Part shown: one piece after another, positions 11,701 to 25,400 of the stretch
How positions within the stretch are numbered: position 1 is the first letter of the stretch
How the letters are laid out: each line of letters opens with the position of its first letter
NCBI RefSeq assembly: GCF_028769735.1
Contig: NC_088172.1
Location: 70,456,631 to 70,520,630, forward strand
Source: Zonotrichia leucophrys gambelii
Taxonomy: Eukaryota; Chordata; Aves; Passeriformes; Passerellidae
Direction of reading: 5' to 3'
Length of the DNA: 64,000 nucleotides
Position numbers and translations under genes: made by a program
Notes under the pieces: model-generated
The model's database searches: none
What the model was told of the DNA's origin: nothing
Seen by the model: the letters and a program-made list of their open reading frames with translations, nothing else

Positions 11701-14700
11701 GCACAAAATACCAGATACATGTCTGTGACTATTTTTATAAAAATATAAATAGCAGTTCTATTCATCTTTCTGTCTGAGATTCTTAAAAACATGAGCTGGA
11801 ATGTTACATTAGGCACCCATGCATTTGATGCAAGTTGGATTCCAGAATTGTGTCAGATCTACAGAATAGTCACCAAACTTAAATGTTACAATGTACCTTC
11901 CAGTACAATTCTTCTAACCAACTGGCATGAAGGATTTAACAGTGGTATTGGCTTCAATGCTCTGTTTTGATTTGTAATGGCAGGAACACAACAAGGAGCA
12001 TTCTGCTTGATGAAAAGTGTATTATCCTAAAACTTCCCATTGCTCACAGCTTTGCCAAACCGCACAATTACCAAGTTTGATGTTTTCTATTTGGAAAATG
12101 TCCCTTAGCTAGGACTTCTAAGCAAACTAAGTGCAACTTCTCTCTATTTTTAAACACAGGTACAAAAATGTTTGTTCTTGTATTTTCTACTCTTTGAAAT
12201 GTGTATTTTGGATGAGGAGGTATTTAGTGATTGGGAGTATGGTGCCCTGTATGTCAGAGAAGTATTTTTTGCCATCTCAGTTTGAATTTGTGTAAGTAAA
12301 AATTCAGTATACCTTTGCAGTTGGATAGAATTATAACCACAGAGGAATAGAACCTATGAGAACCAAATGTTAAGGCAGGAGGCCTCAAATTCTGGAAGTG
12401 TCTGGAAAAGACAGAAATCCAATTGTTCTAGTGAATTTAATTTGGATAATCACTTGTGCAATATTTATGAGAAGTTGATGTTTTATGGTAATTTCAAATG
12501 TTATTTTGGACAATATGGGACATCACTGTGGATTCTCTTCGTTCTCCAAAGTTTGGCACAAGCAAAACTGACTGCAAATGTTAGAAGTTGCAAAGAAAAA
12601 GGTTCTAGTAAAATAAATAACTAGATTATAGTGGAGGGAAGTAGAGGGAGAGAGACTATTCACACTTAAAACACCAGTAGATCTCAATGTCCTTCAGCAA
12701 CCAAAAATCTGCACTGAAATGATTTCTCATATTCTCTATAATGAGTTTCTCCCTAAAGCTTTGAAACTTCTAGCTTCTTTGAGGATTGTCTGTCCTGGCA
12801 AGAACAACAACAAGATAAATGTTCTCTTTCAAAACCTGCCTCAACACGCTTGTCAATATTTACTATATATTTATAACTTGACACGGTGAAGGATTGATGA
12901 GATCATTACAGTGGATTAGGATGACTCATTTCCCTGTCCTCCATGACTGCTTCAGCTTAGCTCTTTACTTCTCCTGACTGCCCAAAGGAGAAACTCTGAC
13001 GTGTTCTGAGCAGGCTTCCAGAGAGTTGGAAGAAATCCATTCTTTTACAGTCCTTGAGGATGTCCAAAAGATTATTCTAACAAATTTTCTGTGTAAAACC
13101 AGCACTCAAGTGATTTTTCATTCATCTTGCAGTTGTTAATCATTAGACTCCACAAACATCAGGAAATCTGTGTCATTCACGATCTCTTACTTTCCACAAG
13201 CAAATTTCTTAGTACAAGTAAAATCAGGCTTTGACTTTCACTTCTGTATAATCTTTTCGATCCTATGGTACAGTGAGTGGTATCATATTCCAGTCCTCTT
13301 CCAGGTTTCCTGTGGCTAGTAGGATGAAAATAACTTCCTATAGGTTTTCCAGCTGTTCTCAGCAGCAGAATTATGCCTTCCTTTTGTGGCTGTGGGAAAT
13401 TCTTTCCTCTTTCTGATGTTGTAGGTTTGGGAACATTCTGGTAGGGTTATGACTAGAACTGCTTATGATGACAAATCACTTTTTATAGCTACTGTTTGCC
13501 TGAGCTCTGCTGATCTATTTATACATCCATTCTGTTCAAAGACTGACTAGAGCAATTATTAGTGAAAATAGATGAGGAAATAGTAAGGGATTAGCCCATG
13601 TCTACAGGTTAATTCTGTTCTGCCACGAAATCAGCTGTGGGGCATTGTGATCATACCTTGAATACCTTGAGGGTAAGAGAAACATTCACACTGTTCATTA
13701 ATTCTCAACCTGTTCACCTGAAAGAAAAGCAGTTGCTTTGGACTTACACTGTGTCTCAGACAAAGAGCTCTTCTTGTTTGGCTTTATGAGGAAAAAAAAT
13801 CTTAACAATGGAACAGTTCTGGATTTTGGTCCTTATCTACTCCTAACTTTAGGATATTTGTCTGGATTGCCTAAGGCTTTTTTTCACTATATAGAACCTC
13901 TAGGTTTCCTGATAAAGAATGATCGGAACAAATACTGATATTTTATGAAGGAGCAAAAGTTACCTAAATCCAGATTTGCAGTAACAAATTTAGCAAAGAA
14001 AATTTAAAAAATCAAAAGGAAGTTGTTAGAGACATAGAAGTCTATCAAGAGCCAGAGAATACTTTTTATCTTTGTACGGATTCACTCAAAGCAAAAATAT
14101 GTTGGTGGTCTGACATCCCAGAGTGGCTTTGCATTGTCTGAATCACAGAACTGCATCACAATGACTCATTCTCGTTGCGTACTGACATCCCTGCTGGGGA
14201 AGAGCTGCCGTCTCTCCCTTGTAGCAATTTCAGTAGGCACATTTTTGTTTTCTCCTCCCAATGAAGTTTCTGTCCTAACAGACATCCACAATGGAGAAGA
14301 AGGGAGGCAGTTTTGCAGGTGCAGTAAGTCATTTATGGCTCTATTAGAAGCAGGTATTCACTTCTCCAAATGGAAAAGCAATATAAAATCCTACCTCCAG
14401 TTTCTAGGGATTAACTGAATTCCTTCCAATGCCAACACATAAGAGGATAACACTAGCATAATGCTGATTTGTGCTGTTTTTAAGTGCCTTTCCTTTACAG
14501 ATGTAACATCTAAACCCTTTAGAATGAAGATGCTAATCCTTTTAAAACAATCTTGTGTGCAACCACCAAAAGAAAGCCTTTCTAAAATAAGATGATCAGC
14601 CAGTGCTACAAATTCTTTGTATTCAGTTCCACTCAGCTCAGAACTATCGAGCCTGGGATGAAATGGTACTTATTCCATGGGCTTTGCACCATACATCAGT

Positions 14701-17097
14701 CCTAGATGAAATGAACCAGGAGTGGCACACATAGAGGAGATCCTTCCCTGACTCTATGTTCTTCTCATCTCTCTGGATGTAGATGAGGCATTGTGTTTTC
14801 AGGGCAGATCTCCAAATTTATGCTGAGGGCAGGGAGAAGGGAACTCAATACATCCTTCTTCCAGAAATTGTGATCATTTCCCCCCCCACCCTACACTTAT
14901 CATCCTCTGTAACCTCAGTGACATAGCAGGTGATCTGTCCTTGCACAAAGTCACCAGAATTTTGTTGCTCACTGCATTTTTCACAAGGACTTTTCAGGTG
15001 AACCTTAATATTACTGCCAAATTCTTGTCAGCACACTTGGGCTAAGAGCATATGACTTAATGTCTGGCAAAAGTCCTACAGGATTTGCTTCTGAAAATTG
15101 ATAAGCCCTCACAAGTTGAGGAGAGATCAGGCCAAAGAGGCATAATCAAGTGCCCTCCTGAATAAAAACATCCTTTCTTTGAACTTCCAAGGAATATATT
15201 TTGGGTCTCTGCTGCTACCTGTGTCTTGATAGTGCTCTTAGATCTTCTTGTCCAGACCTATTTTTCCTTTTTAACTCTGTGAAGCCATGTTTTGGCTTTT
15301 CTTGCCCAGGAAATGGAAGCTTAGGTTTTTTATTCGAATTTTCCTTTGGAGTTGGCAGTAATTCTAAGGCTGAGCTACACATTCATCATTCCTATGCTGG
15401 ATACTCACATGCCATTTTAACCTTCAATGCAGATAAACTTTGTAAAACTGTTTAACTTTCCCTATATTGTCACAAAATATGTTCTTTTTAGAACCTATTT
15501 ATATATTCTTTCTTCCACCAAGAGATTTGTTGAAATGATGAAATGTATTTTTCACTTATGCATTACATTTTAATGATTTTTTTTTTTTACCTGCTGAAAT
15601 CAATGATAAATTCATTTAGGAAACTTTAAGCTAACGTGTCATCACAGGATCTGTGCTCAGAAACAAATAAATTTGGATTTCTTGACCCTTAGGAGCAGGT
15701 CTATTTCTTCTGGTGTTTTTCTGACAATCACTAAAGCATCAGAGAACCAGAAGGTTCTTTTAAATTCCTTATTTTTTTCCTGTTAATCGGTAATTCTCAG
15801 TTTCTCTCTGATTTCCTTGTCAAATTTTGATACTTTCTTTATGAACTAGTCTGTAAAAAGAGTCAAAAAAGGGGGAAGTTTTAGGGGAGTTTATGATAGT
15901 CTTCCCATTTGTAAAAAGTTGCTGTAAAAAAGACACACAGTGTTCAGCACACACTTGGACTTTTGTGGTTTTCTGATGCTGCAAGCTTTGTCTCAATGAT
16001 CTCTGGATGAAGGTTTTTCCTTGTGATTTTGTCTCCTCTCAAGTTTTTCTCTGAGCCATGAATCCCCACGATGTGAGATGGCTGCAATCACATTTGATGA
16101 CACATTGCACAGAATATTCTGGCTTAACTTTGATCAGTACAGACCTTTCCTGGTCTGCTCCATTCAAGTTGCAGTCAGGAAAAGGGGGACAAGATCCTTC
16201 ATGGATGGTTGTGACCTGATTAATAGATTTAAAATGTCTCCCATTTACAGTGCTGCTCAACCATACTGTAAGAGTTTTTCATGATTTTAGAAAAATGATT
16301 CAAAACATTTAGTCAATGCCTCTCAAAAACCCCAACTAAAGCAAATATTTCTTCCTGTTCTTCCTCTGCTGTTTTGGCTTTTTACCTCAGTCCCCACTCT
16401 GCACCCAGGCAGAGCCCTAAAATGAGTAATAAGTCTCATTGTGGGAATGACACCTGAATGACCTTAAAAAGAGGAGGCAGAATTACAGCTTTGATTGGAA
16501 ATGGCTGCAGCTCTTTCTTGGTGGTTTTTTACAGTTATCTATATTCAGTCCTAATGGTGTTCCATCTACTGAAATAATGCTTTATTGCTTTTCTATAAAT
16601 TTAGCAATGTAAGCAGCCACTGTGTGTTGCTTTCCTTCTTTTCTGTAACTAAACATACTTTTTAATAGTTGAATTTAGTTTGCAGAGCTGACATTGAGAC
16701 TGGCTGGCATGGAGACAGATTCTGAGAGCATCACAGCATGTTACAGGTCAGGACTTAATTTAGTCTGGCTTCTGGTGTGGACGGATTCTCCTGTAATGTC
16801 ATCTTTCTGCTCCTGACATAGAATAATAGCTAGTTCTATTTACATCTCATTTTCAAGTCACAAAATTCCTGCCAGTGCCAAAAAGACAAAAAAGGCACAG
16901 GATAAAAAGACAGGATAAAAGCCCTTGCTATAGTTCACTTGTTTCTGGAAGAATGGAGGTGATGTTGGGGACTTTAGTCCCACTCTCTTAAAAATAAATA
17001 AAGCTAAGATACAGCTTTTATCCCTAAGTCACCTAATTAGCATAGCAGTACGTGTTTGTAACATTGTGCAGCCCTCCAGTCTGTAACTAAGCATGCT
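8723..17097. other. Intergenic, no gene recognised
   Basis: This is AT-rich unique-looking DNA between the TTC27 promoter and a CR1 fragment. I looked on both strands for spliced or intronless coding sequence and found none I can support. The only stretch with coding-like character is about 11345-11620 on the minus strand (an 86-codon frame), which I do not recognise and describe under findings. A short poly-C/poly-A patch lies at about 14881-14890. Confidence 0.7.
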
Positions 17098-17212
17098 CTG
17101 GGTTGGAAGGGCCCTTGAAGATCATGGAGTTGCAACACCACAACCACAGGCAGGGTCACCTTCCACTGGACCAGGTTGCTCAGGGCCCCATCCAACCTGG
17201 TCTTGAACATTT
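17098..17212 (-). mobile_element. CR1 LINE 3'-end fragment
   Basis: This short CR1 tail is inverted relative to the plus strand. It begins with the typical GGGTTGGAAGGGCCCTTGAA and contains GACCAGGTTGCTCAGGGCCCCATCCAACCTGG (in two pieces, ending near 17200) and TTGAACAT. These are the diagnostic blocks of the avian CR1 3' UTR in reverse complement. The copy is truncated to about 115 bp, with its far part lost. Confidence 0.88.
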
Positions 17213-20200
17213 CTTATTTAAATGAATTACTTGCTAAAGTTCTGAACTTAAAGGAATCTGCTTCAGGTATTTAGTATGTGAAACCTGAGTTTTGCAGAGC
17301 CTATTGGTCCTTGTTAGAGAGGTTACACCAGCATATATTTGTAAGCAATATTGCCTCTCTTTTGGTTTAACTTGTGTTTTTCCCCTTCTTCTAGTTCCTT
17401 ACCTTTCCTTGCAATGATTTTTTCCCCTTAAGTCCTTCTTGACAAAATAACAAAATGCATTTTCTGTGTGCACGTGTGTCTCCCTCCATTGTTAAGCCAT
17501 ACTGTCCTCCATTTCTGGCAGTCAGGTTTCTGCTGTTTCCAGGGTTATAATCACTTATTTGGGAGCTTTGCTGCTAGCTTAGTTTTGTAGTATTTGTATT
17601 ATCTTCTTCTTACTGCTTACTGGGATTTGAGCTTTATACACATGAGATCTTCAATCACCATTTTTTGGCATCTTAACATCTTGAATTAATTTAAGCAGAT
17701 GAAAGAGATCAATAGGTAAGGCCTTAAATATCCTTGATAGCCAGCTGCTCCTATATTTTGCATGCAGAAATCTTCCATCTGCTGTCAGGTTGACAAATGA
17801 ACCAAGTTTGAATGTGTCCCCTGTTTACTTTAATGGCTGAGCATTCAGAGATTCCAAATTCTGTCTTCTGTCTCTGCACTGAAGTGCATAGGCCTAAGTA
17901 CAGGAAAGCTTCATGTTTATTATGCAGTACATATCTGATTTAGATATGTAAAATAGTTAATTCAAATAGTTATTTTTAAAACATTTTGAAGTAACTTCAG
18001 ACACATTCCAAATGCAGAATCTTTTAACTGCTTCAGAATTGCACAAGTGGCCCTAGGGAGAGGCAGATGAGAAGCTTATTTCAGTAGCTGACTTTTGAAC
18101 TCTGGAATTGACAGTGTAATCCTTGGTCACCTGTGATCCCTAGCTTTATTTTTTGAATTTGATATGCAGTTGCTATAAATCACAACTTTGTTTACCTTGG
18201 CATGTACAGAGATATTTCAGTTGGTCTTAGATATTATTGCATTATTCCAACTGTTTTAAAGGGAGCTTAAAAACATCCATAGTAGGTACTCTGTTGTCTC
18301 ATAGCATTTATGTAGTGACTGGACTCAAACCACACACCCTGTCCTGCTGTAGGAAGGTCCCACACCTGGAATGTGCAGAGCACCTGTTGTCACTCTGTCA
18401 AGCCTACTGTTTGTTGACACCCAAGCTGAAATAAATTACAGCATGTGATAGCAAACTTTAAAAGACATTATGAACTAATCTTATCATCATACTACTAGAT
18501 CAGTGGTTATAAAATTCAATACCTAGATACCATAAAGATTTTATTGTTGCTTAATGACTTAGAAATAGAAAAAGTCTAAGCACAGCCAAAATTTCTGCCA
18601 GCATCCAATTTGGAAAGATGCCATTTAGCCTCCAGGAAAAAGGCCTGCCAGCAGCTTGGACTGAGAATGTTCACACTCACTGCCTAAATAAATGGGCACC
18701 AGACTTCAGACTCTATTGGATGACGGTGTCACAGGAAAACATATTAACCCACCCTAATGATGAGATAATGCCAACATCTTAGTCCTCCATGTGACAGAAA
18801 ATAAAGAGAACACTTCACATAAGGGGGCAAAAAGTTCTCCAGCCCCTTTAGTACTGTCCTTACTACCTGATTTCCTAGGGAAAACCAGTCTATGCATTCT
18901 GATCTCTCTGACTGCCCTCAGTTAAGACACTCAGAAGGCACTGGCATCATTCCGCTGAACTTAGCAGAGACAAAACTTGCCTCAAAGGTTAAGTTTTCTA
19001 TATCTGTGAAAAAGCTGGATAGATAAGAGAAAGATAACAGCCACAGTTTGGATCCTGTGTGAAAACTTTTGTATTATTATGTAAAAGAGAACTCAACCTT
19101 AGGAGGGTGAGGGGTGTGGGAGAGGGGAACATGAAAGGCCCTGAGAGCAGAAAAAGCTTCAGCAGTGCCTGCAGTCAGCTGAGGCACAAATCAGTAGGAG
19201 GCCACACTCATGAACCCTTCTGTACACAAAACTCCTGATTTAGTTATGGCACATGATCCTTAACATTACTGCTTGCAGCAGCACACATTTGGAAAGCTAT
19301 CGGACAATACACATGTTTTTTAGCTTGTTTGCTTCTCTCAGTAAATTTTTCTGTCTCTTAAATTCTCTTTGCATAACACAGGGGTTTTTTCCTCAGACCT
19401 ATCACTTTTTTCCTGTGTCATAGGATGTGCACCCATGTTGCACATCTCTGCTAAACTCTGCTGCCTGTGGCAATGCAAGCCGCTGTCATAATTCACTTTT
19501 GTCCTGTATTTCAGTTAGTGGTATGACTTCATTTTACAACCAGCTTACATTCCAATTTTTTTTAATCAATAAATGCAGCTTAAAATCTCCAAATTCCAGT
19601 TCTAAACCAGGATTTGTGTCTATAACTCATGCTGGTGTTTTCTAGGGAAGAAGAGGAAGATGATTCTGGTGTACAGTGATTTTCCTTGTAAAGTTCTTCT
19701 GTTTTAGTGATTGCGGTTTTAATCACTGTCAATATGCCCCAGACTTCCTAACATGAGGAATGCTTTGCTACAGGTTACTAGCACAGTTCTGAAAGAAAAA
19801 AAATCTAAAAGAATACTAGCTAAAGTGAAGATGTGAGAGGGAGAGATGAAAGACTTGACATTTTCTCTGTTGAGTCAGATTTGCCAAAATCCTTGAACTG
19901 CAAAGTTGACAATGATTTTCTTTTGGCATCATCTTAATTTCACTTGGGGTGGAATATATATTCTTACTGAAACATCATTGATTACCAACAGGACTTAGTA
20001 GGGGTGTATGAGTAAGGTATATAGCATCATAAAAAAAGGGGGAAAAATGAAATAGTCCCATAAAACATAAGATGTTACCATTATTCAGCTGCAAAACTTG
20101 CACAACTCCTAAGTCAGTTTGTAGCTGGCTTCACATTTTAGCCCAGGAGAATTCATGGTAAGAATGATTCTAGGTGACATTGAGAACTTCTGAAAGAGCC

Positions 20201-21430
20201 CACCAAGAACTTGGGGCCAGCCAGGCTTTTCTCCTCCTTGTCCTCTCTATAGGAAAAAACCCCAGCAACCATGGCCAAAAATAACCATGGAAAAAGACAT
20301 ACTGTGGAAAACTCTTGTCTCTTGAGGACTCAGAAAAATTGTTTGCAGAGTATGACTAAAATGTGAGATAGGTGACTTGGTTTTCCTTTTCTAAAAAAAC
20401 CCCAAACCCAGATATCCCTCTTCTGATCATTTTGTCATCCTAATGAGTTTACCTATACACCAGAAGTAAAAGCAAGACATTCAAATATGTGAGCAAGGAA
20501 TCTAATTCAAGATAGAAGGATCGTTTGAGACATACAGAAAGGATCAGCTCTTGGAAATAATGACCTCCCAGTACTTCCACAGTCTTCATAGTTTCCCTAG
20601 ACACAAGTGAATTCACATCTTCTGTGATTTTGACTTTTTCAAGAAGACTGAGTAAAATAAAATTGAAATTTAAACAAAGCCAATGCAGCAGCACTCTGCA
20701 GGGGTTTTTTTCAGCACATGCTCCAGCGCTGTTGTAGTCAGCTATCTGCCCTTAGAAAATTTTACAGCTTTCTCAGGTAGAATATCTGCCTTTGAATTTG
20801 CTTACGGTTTTTGCAAATGATCCTCATCCTTATTATTGAAATTACTAGTTAGAGGCAAAAGATGTCTCTGTGAAATGTTGCCTTGTGGTGCAGGACACTG
20901 GTTTTGCATATAACTCTGGCAGCCAGTCGAGTCAAATGTGAGAAATTAGGCAAGTTCAGCACAGGATAATTTTCAATCTATGAATGTCTTGGATGAAGCC
21001 ACAGGACAAAATAAAACCAAATATGACTTATCTTAAACGTGATTCATCTGCATTCAGTCCATGTAAGAAGACAGTGACAGTTTTTCTCTGATGTTGACAG
21101 TGCAGTTCAGTGCCACCAGCTTGAGCTTTGCTTACAGACATAGTGCTCACATAACAGAGCACTTGCAGTTTTGCCTGTTTGTAGATTTATTTTTTAATAG
21201 AAAACATTTCAATAGCAGTTTTAAGCTCACTTGAATGAGGTCCTTTCTTTTTGCATTTCCAAAACTCTGTTGCTGTTTGTTCATCTAGAGCTGTGCCTCC
21301 GCTAGATCCTGCTGTTCCACTCAGTGCACAAACACGCCATAAGAAGCTTGACAGTTCCAGGCAAAGTCTGATTTCAGCCCTGCAATCAAACTGCTTTGCT
21401 AACTGGCTGCCTGGGAAGTAATTTTTTATA
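17213..21430. other. Intergenic, no gene recognised
   Basis: AT-rich spacer. No open frame here shows family resemblance, splice-site logic or codon structure beyond chance. I see no recognisable repeats apart from short homopolymer tracts. Confidence 0.65.
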
Positions 21431-21437
21431 GCCCATA

Positions 21438-21834
21438 TTAAAACAGGGACCAGAACTCTTCCTCACAACTGAAGGCTTGGGTGGCAGTCCGTGCTGCAGG
21501 GCCAGCAGGCAGCAGCAAGCTCTGGCTGCTCCTCAGGGCTGGCGAGGACCGAGCTGGGAGGGCAGGGCAGCCCCACAAGCCACAAAACCCAGCCAAGATC
21601 ACTACAAAACTCACCAGGTCCAGGGTCAAGCCAGCCCAGGGGTCCAGTTCAAGAGAATCCATGGCTATGGCAGAGGCAGAAACCAACAGCAGCTCAGCCC
21701 AGGCAAAGGGTTTAAATAATTCTGCTGAGCCCACAGGAACAGCTGTGTGTGGAAGCTGCAGGTGGGGCTGGTCAGGCTTGTTAAGACCAAGGCCTGTCAC
21801 TGGGGGCTCTGACAAGAACCCTTCCAGTGTTTAA
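21438..21834. other. GC-rich unclassified block beside an LTR
   Basis: A 400-bp island of raised GC content and low CpG sits immediately left of the solo LTR at 21857. It is open on several frames: a 125-codon frame on the minus strand at 21438-21815 and a 117-codon frame on the plus strand at 21481-21834. In my view this reflects composition, not selection. Read on the minus strand it has a TATTTAAA-like motif at about 21711-21718 and then a CTG-rich segment. It might be an older repeat, such as a diverged LTR or ERV leader, into which the younger LTR inserted. I cannot assign a family. Confidence 0.35.
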
Positions 21835-21856
21835 GATGGGAAGAGTTGTTACAAGA

Positions 21857-22480
21857 TGTGAAAAATGCCAATCAATTGTTTTTAAAATTGTAAAAGTTTA
21901 ATCGTAATAAAATGGTTATAAAAATAGTAATACAATTAGAGTAATAATAATTTGGACAATTTGGATTAGGACAATATGAGACAATAGAGACAAAGAGTTA
22001 CAGACCTCCGGGTACCTTTTTCTGGGCAGCATAAGCCCAAAATGGACACACGTTAACAGAGGATTAACCCTTAAAAACAATAACCTGTTGCATATTCATA
22101 CATCTCATACATGATGTATAAATTCCATTCAAACACAGGATTCTGTCTGGTCAGTGTCAACTTCTTCCTCTTAATCCTGATGGCGCCTTCAGAGCTGAGA
22201 GAGGCAGGAAGAAGTTCGTTTCTTCTGATAATGGCGCAATAAATTCTCTTTCTCTGAAAGATTTGTGTCCCGTGGCTGCTGTCTCGCTCCGAGTCCTTTA
22301 TTTAGAAAAAAAAAGTATCCTAAATAGCATAGTTTCTATTTTAACATTTTGTTATAACCTAAAACTATATTTAACACACTACTTAAGAGAATTAATACAG
22401 CATAACTTTCTAACACAACACATATAATATTCATTTTAATATTTGTGAAAAGCCAATCATAAAAATGCATTTTTCACGCA
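21857..22480 (-). mobile_element. Solo LTR of an endogenous retrovirus, minus orientation
   Basis: This block of about 624 bp has the layout of a passerine ERV LTR read on the minus strand. It starts near 22480 with GTGAAAAATGCATTTTTATG, passes an AAATAAAGGACTCGG segment and an AT-rich 3' region ending ATTGATTGGCATTTTTCACA at 21857. The outer ends are TG...CA, and the terminal GTGAAAAATGC sequence is repeated in inverted form at both ends. The hexamer CAAGAT occurs at both edges (21852-21857 and 22479-22484), overlapping the termini by a base or two, which fits a target-site duplication. There is no gag, pol or env beside it, so it is a solo LTR left by recombination. Confidence 0.78.
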
Positions 22481-22484
22481 AGAT

Positions 22485-25400
22485 ACACTTGGAGATGCTG
22501 TGGAGTGCTAATGTAGTAAAAGGCAGAGAAAACAACATTTTTATAAGTCAGCTGTGTAAACAGCTGCATCTTGTCGGATTTTATCTTTTTAATGAAAAGA
22601 TCTGAGTGCTACACAAATAGTGGAAATTGCTGCAAACCCTCCATGTATTTACAATCAGGACATTGCAGGAGCTGTCATGGTAGATCCTGGAAAAGGATGA
22701 AAAGAGGAGTGCTGAGAAGTGGCATTGCAGACAGGCCTGGAAGGGTTTTGTTTTAGTTTGTCCATAATGCAGTGTGAAAGATGGATGAATGTGTTTGTGG
22801 AGGAAAGGGTAAACAGGCAATGGAAATGAACGTTGCTGTACCAGTCTCCATACATGTGTATTAAAAACTCCAGTGCCTTGTTCAGGAGGTGATGAATAAG
22901 GTGAGAGAATGGACATATAAAAGGTCTGATACATTACTGTTACTGACAAGGAAAATAGTTATTAAAGGTAGCATCGTGTGCCAAGAGTCACGTTTGGGAA
23001 GAACCTCCATGTAAATTGTGGTAGCTCTGCTGGTAGAGGATAAGCATCTGGACAAGAGGTTCAGTCCTTGACCAAGGCTCCTTTGAAGTCTGCTTTATTT
23101 CTTTGGAGTGCAAGAGAATTTTTCAAGCAAATGAAAGCTAGTCCATGTTCCTTCCACCCCCACAAAATTTACATTCTTTTCTCTAAAACACCTCCTGTTT
23201 GTCTTGGAATAAAGAGCATTTCAGCCTCATAGCTCAAAATTAGGGCAGGTGGTGCCCTTGCAGAATTTAAATAAGATATCAGCATGTTGACACCTGTAAG
23301 GGAAGTGGTTAGAGCAATTATGCAGTGCAGTCACTGGGATGTCAAAAACAGAGAAAAAAGAAATTTTACTTCAGCAAATGCTGCATAGAACAGTTTTGCA
23401 AATTGCTTAACATTATTCTTTGGCTTACCACAGTGCAATGGGCAGAAATTATTAGAGAGAGACACATATACAAGGATTTAAAGAAAAAAAAAGTAATTGA
23501 TTTCTGCATGTAGTAGGTGGAACGAATTAGAGGGAATTTAATATATCCATAGCTGGCAGGTTTAATTTGTCAGCTTTTAACATGGCTTTAGAGGATAAGA
23601 GGCCTCAGTATTACTTTAAAGCCCGTGCTATCTTTATCAACATCAATGAGAACAGAAGTTTGACTACTCAGTTTTTTGAAGTAAACACAAAGTTGACAGC
23701 TACAGTCTTGTTCCTGCACTGAATACAACATGGAGAATGCCTGCATGAAATTCTCTTCTTTTATGTTACCGCTGTCATTACCTTTTAAATGTGACATTAA
23801 CATATCACTGAAATAAAACATTGTTTCAATTACTGAATTGCATTTTATATTTTCTTCTTAAAAGGGGCAGAAAGGTGAAGAGCCTGAAAAATAATAAAAT
23901 AGAACACATTTAGGGTGCCATTTTAGGAAAAAAATACTATGAAGATTTTACTGTTAATCTAGAAAATACTGTATGCATTAAGAGAATTGGGCATCCTAAT
24001 ATAAGTCCCAAACACAAATTAAATAGCCTGGAGTGATGGGCCTCTAATTACAAGAAGAGAACATTTTTTGAAAGACAGAAGTCAAGCATTGCATGAGCAG
24101 GGAGAATATAGAAGGGAAAGAACAATGCAAATTTGGAAAAGTTGATAGCAGTTTTTGCAGTGAGAGAAAGATAAATGAATAGGAAAAATCTATGAGCTGA
24201 TAAAGGTAGTCATGCAGGGAAACAGCACTTGAGGATACAGTGCTTGAATTTAAATGTTTTAGTGGGAGGAATTCATAATTGAGTCAATTGTTTTGGATCT
24301 GATTCTATTTTGAGTTTCTTGAGTCAGCAGTATAGATTATACCGGCTGGATCCTGACTGATTGCTGCCAAAGTTTGGTCTCATTTAAGGTGGCATCCTCC
24401 AAGATGCCAGGAAAGCAGCATGCAGCTCTAGATTAACCCCTTGGTGCTGCACTGTAATCTATTTCCTTCCCCCTGTGTCAGTATTGAGAAATTAATGAAG
24501 TTCCTCAGAAGGACAGAGGCTGTGTCTTACCTGCCAGAACAGGGCAGGGTTATTTCATTTGATTTTGCTTTCCTGTCGTGATCAGTGGGCTGGTATGCAA
24601 GTACAATGATGGAAATACAGTCTCCCTTTATGAGGGTAAGAACAGAGGGAAAAATAAGATTTTTTTGCCCCCGATGTGGTTGGTTTTGGTTTTGATGTGT
24701 GATGTGGGAGGCAGTAGGATTCCTGGACAGTATGCAGAAGTATGGAAAAAGAAAGATTTTTAAAATTTTCTTTGTGTATTCAGGAGGCTTTACTGGTGAT
24801 ATTTGTTTGGTTTGGTGGTTTTTTTAAATTTTGTTTTGGTTTTTGCTTTGTTTTGTTTCCTGTTTTGGTTTTGGTTTTTTTCCCCTATACTGTGTACTGA
24901 GATTTTCCTGGTGCAAGGCCATGCTAGTTATATGCCCCACCCCAAAAATGTATTTCAGAGCCCATTTAGAGACATTTAAACTGGTGAGCTAATCAAGCTG
25001 AATAAAAATTAATAAACATGACTGATAAAAGAATTAGGTTGAATTCACCAAGAAACTGTCCTTTTTGTAATAAATCAGATTAGTTAAAGGAGCTATTAAA
25101 ATATATACATACATTTTTAATTCTTTTTTTTTCTTTTACAGCAGAGAAGGAAACTGAAAGTTATGAGGTAAGGCTGAGATGAGGCTTTGCTTGCATGAGC
25201 AGCTGAGCTGGCCAAACAGGTCACTGCCTCTGAAAATGAGAGGTCCCAACACCCTGCCCTCCTGCCTTGCTCCCATCCACGCTGCCCTGTGCATTCCCTG
25301 GAGGCTGCAGCTCCTGGCAGGTGTCTCTCTGTTCGGGCAGCTTCTTGTCACGTTGAGGATGACAGTGTCACAGAGATGGCAGTGTTGGATGAGAGCTCAG

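Noticed and set aside
21438..21815. 125-codon minus-strand ORF as a protein gene
   Set aside because: It sits in a GC-rich block where several frames on both strands are open at once. It has no recognisable domain and flanks an LTR.
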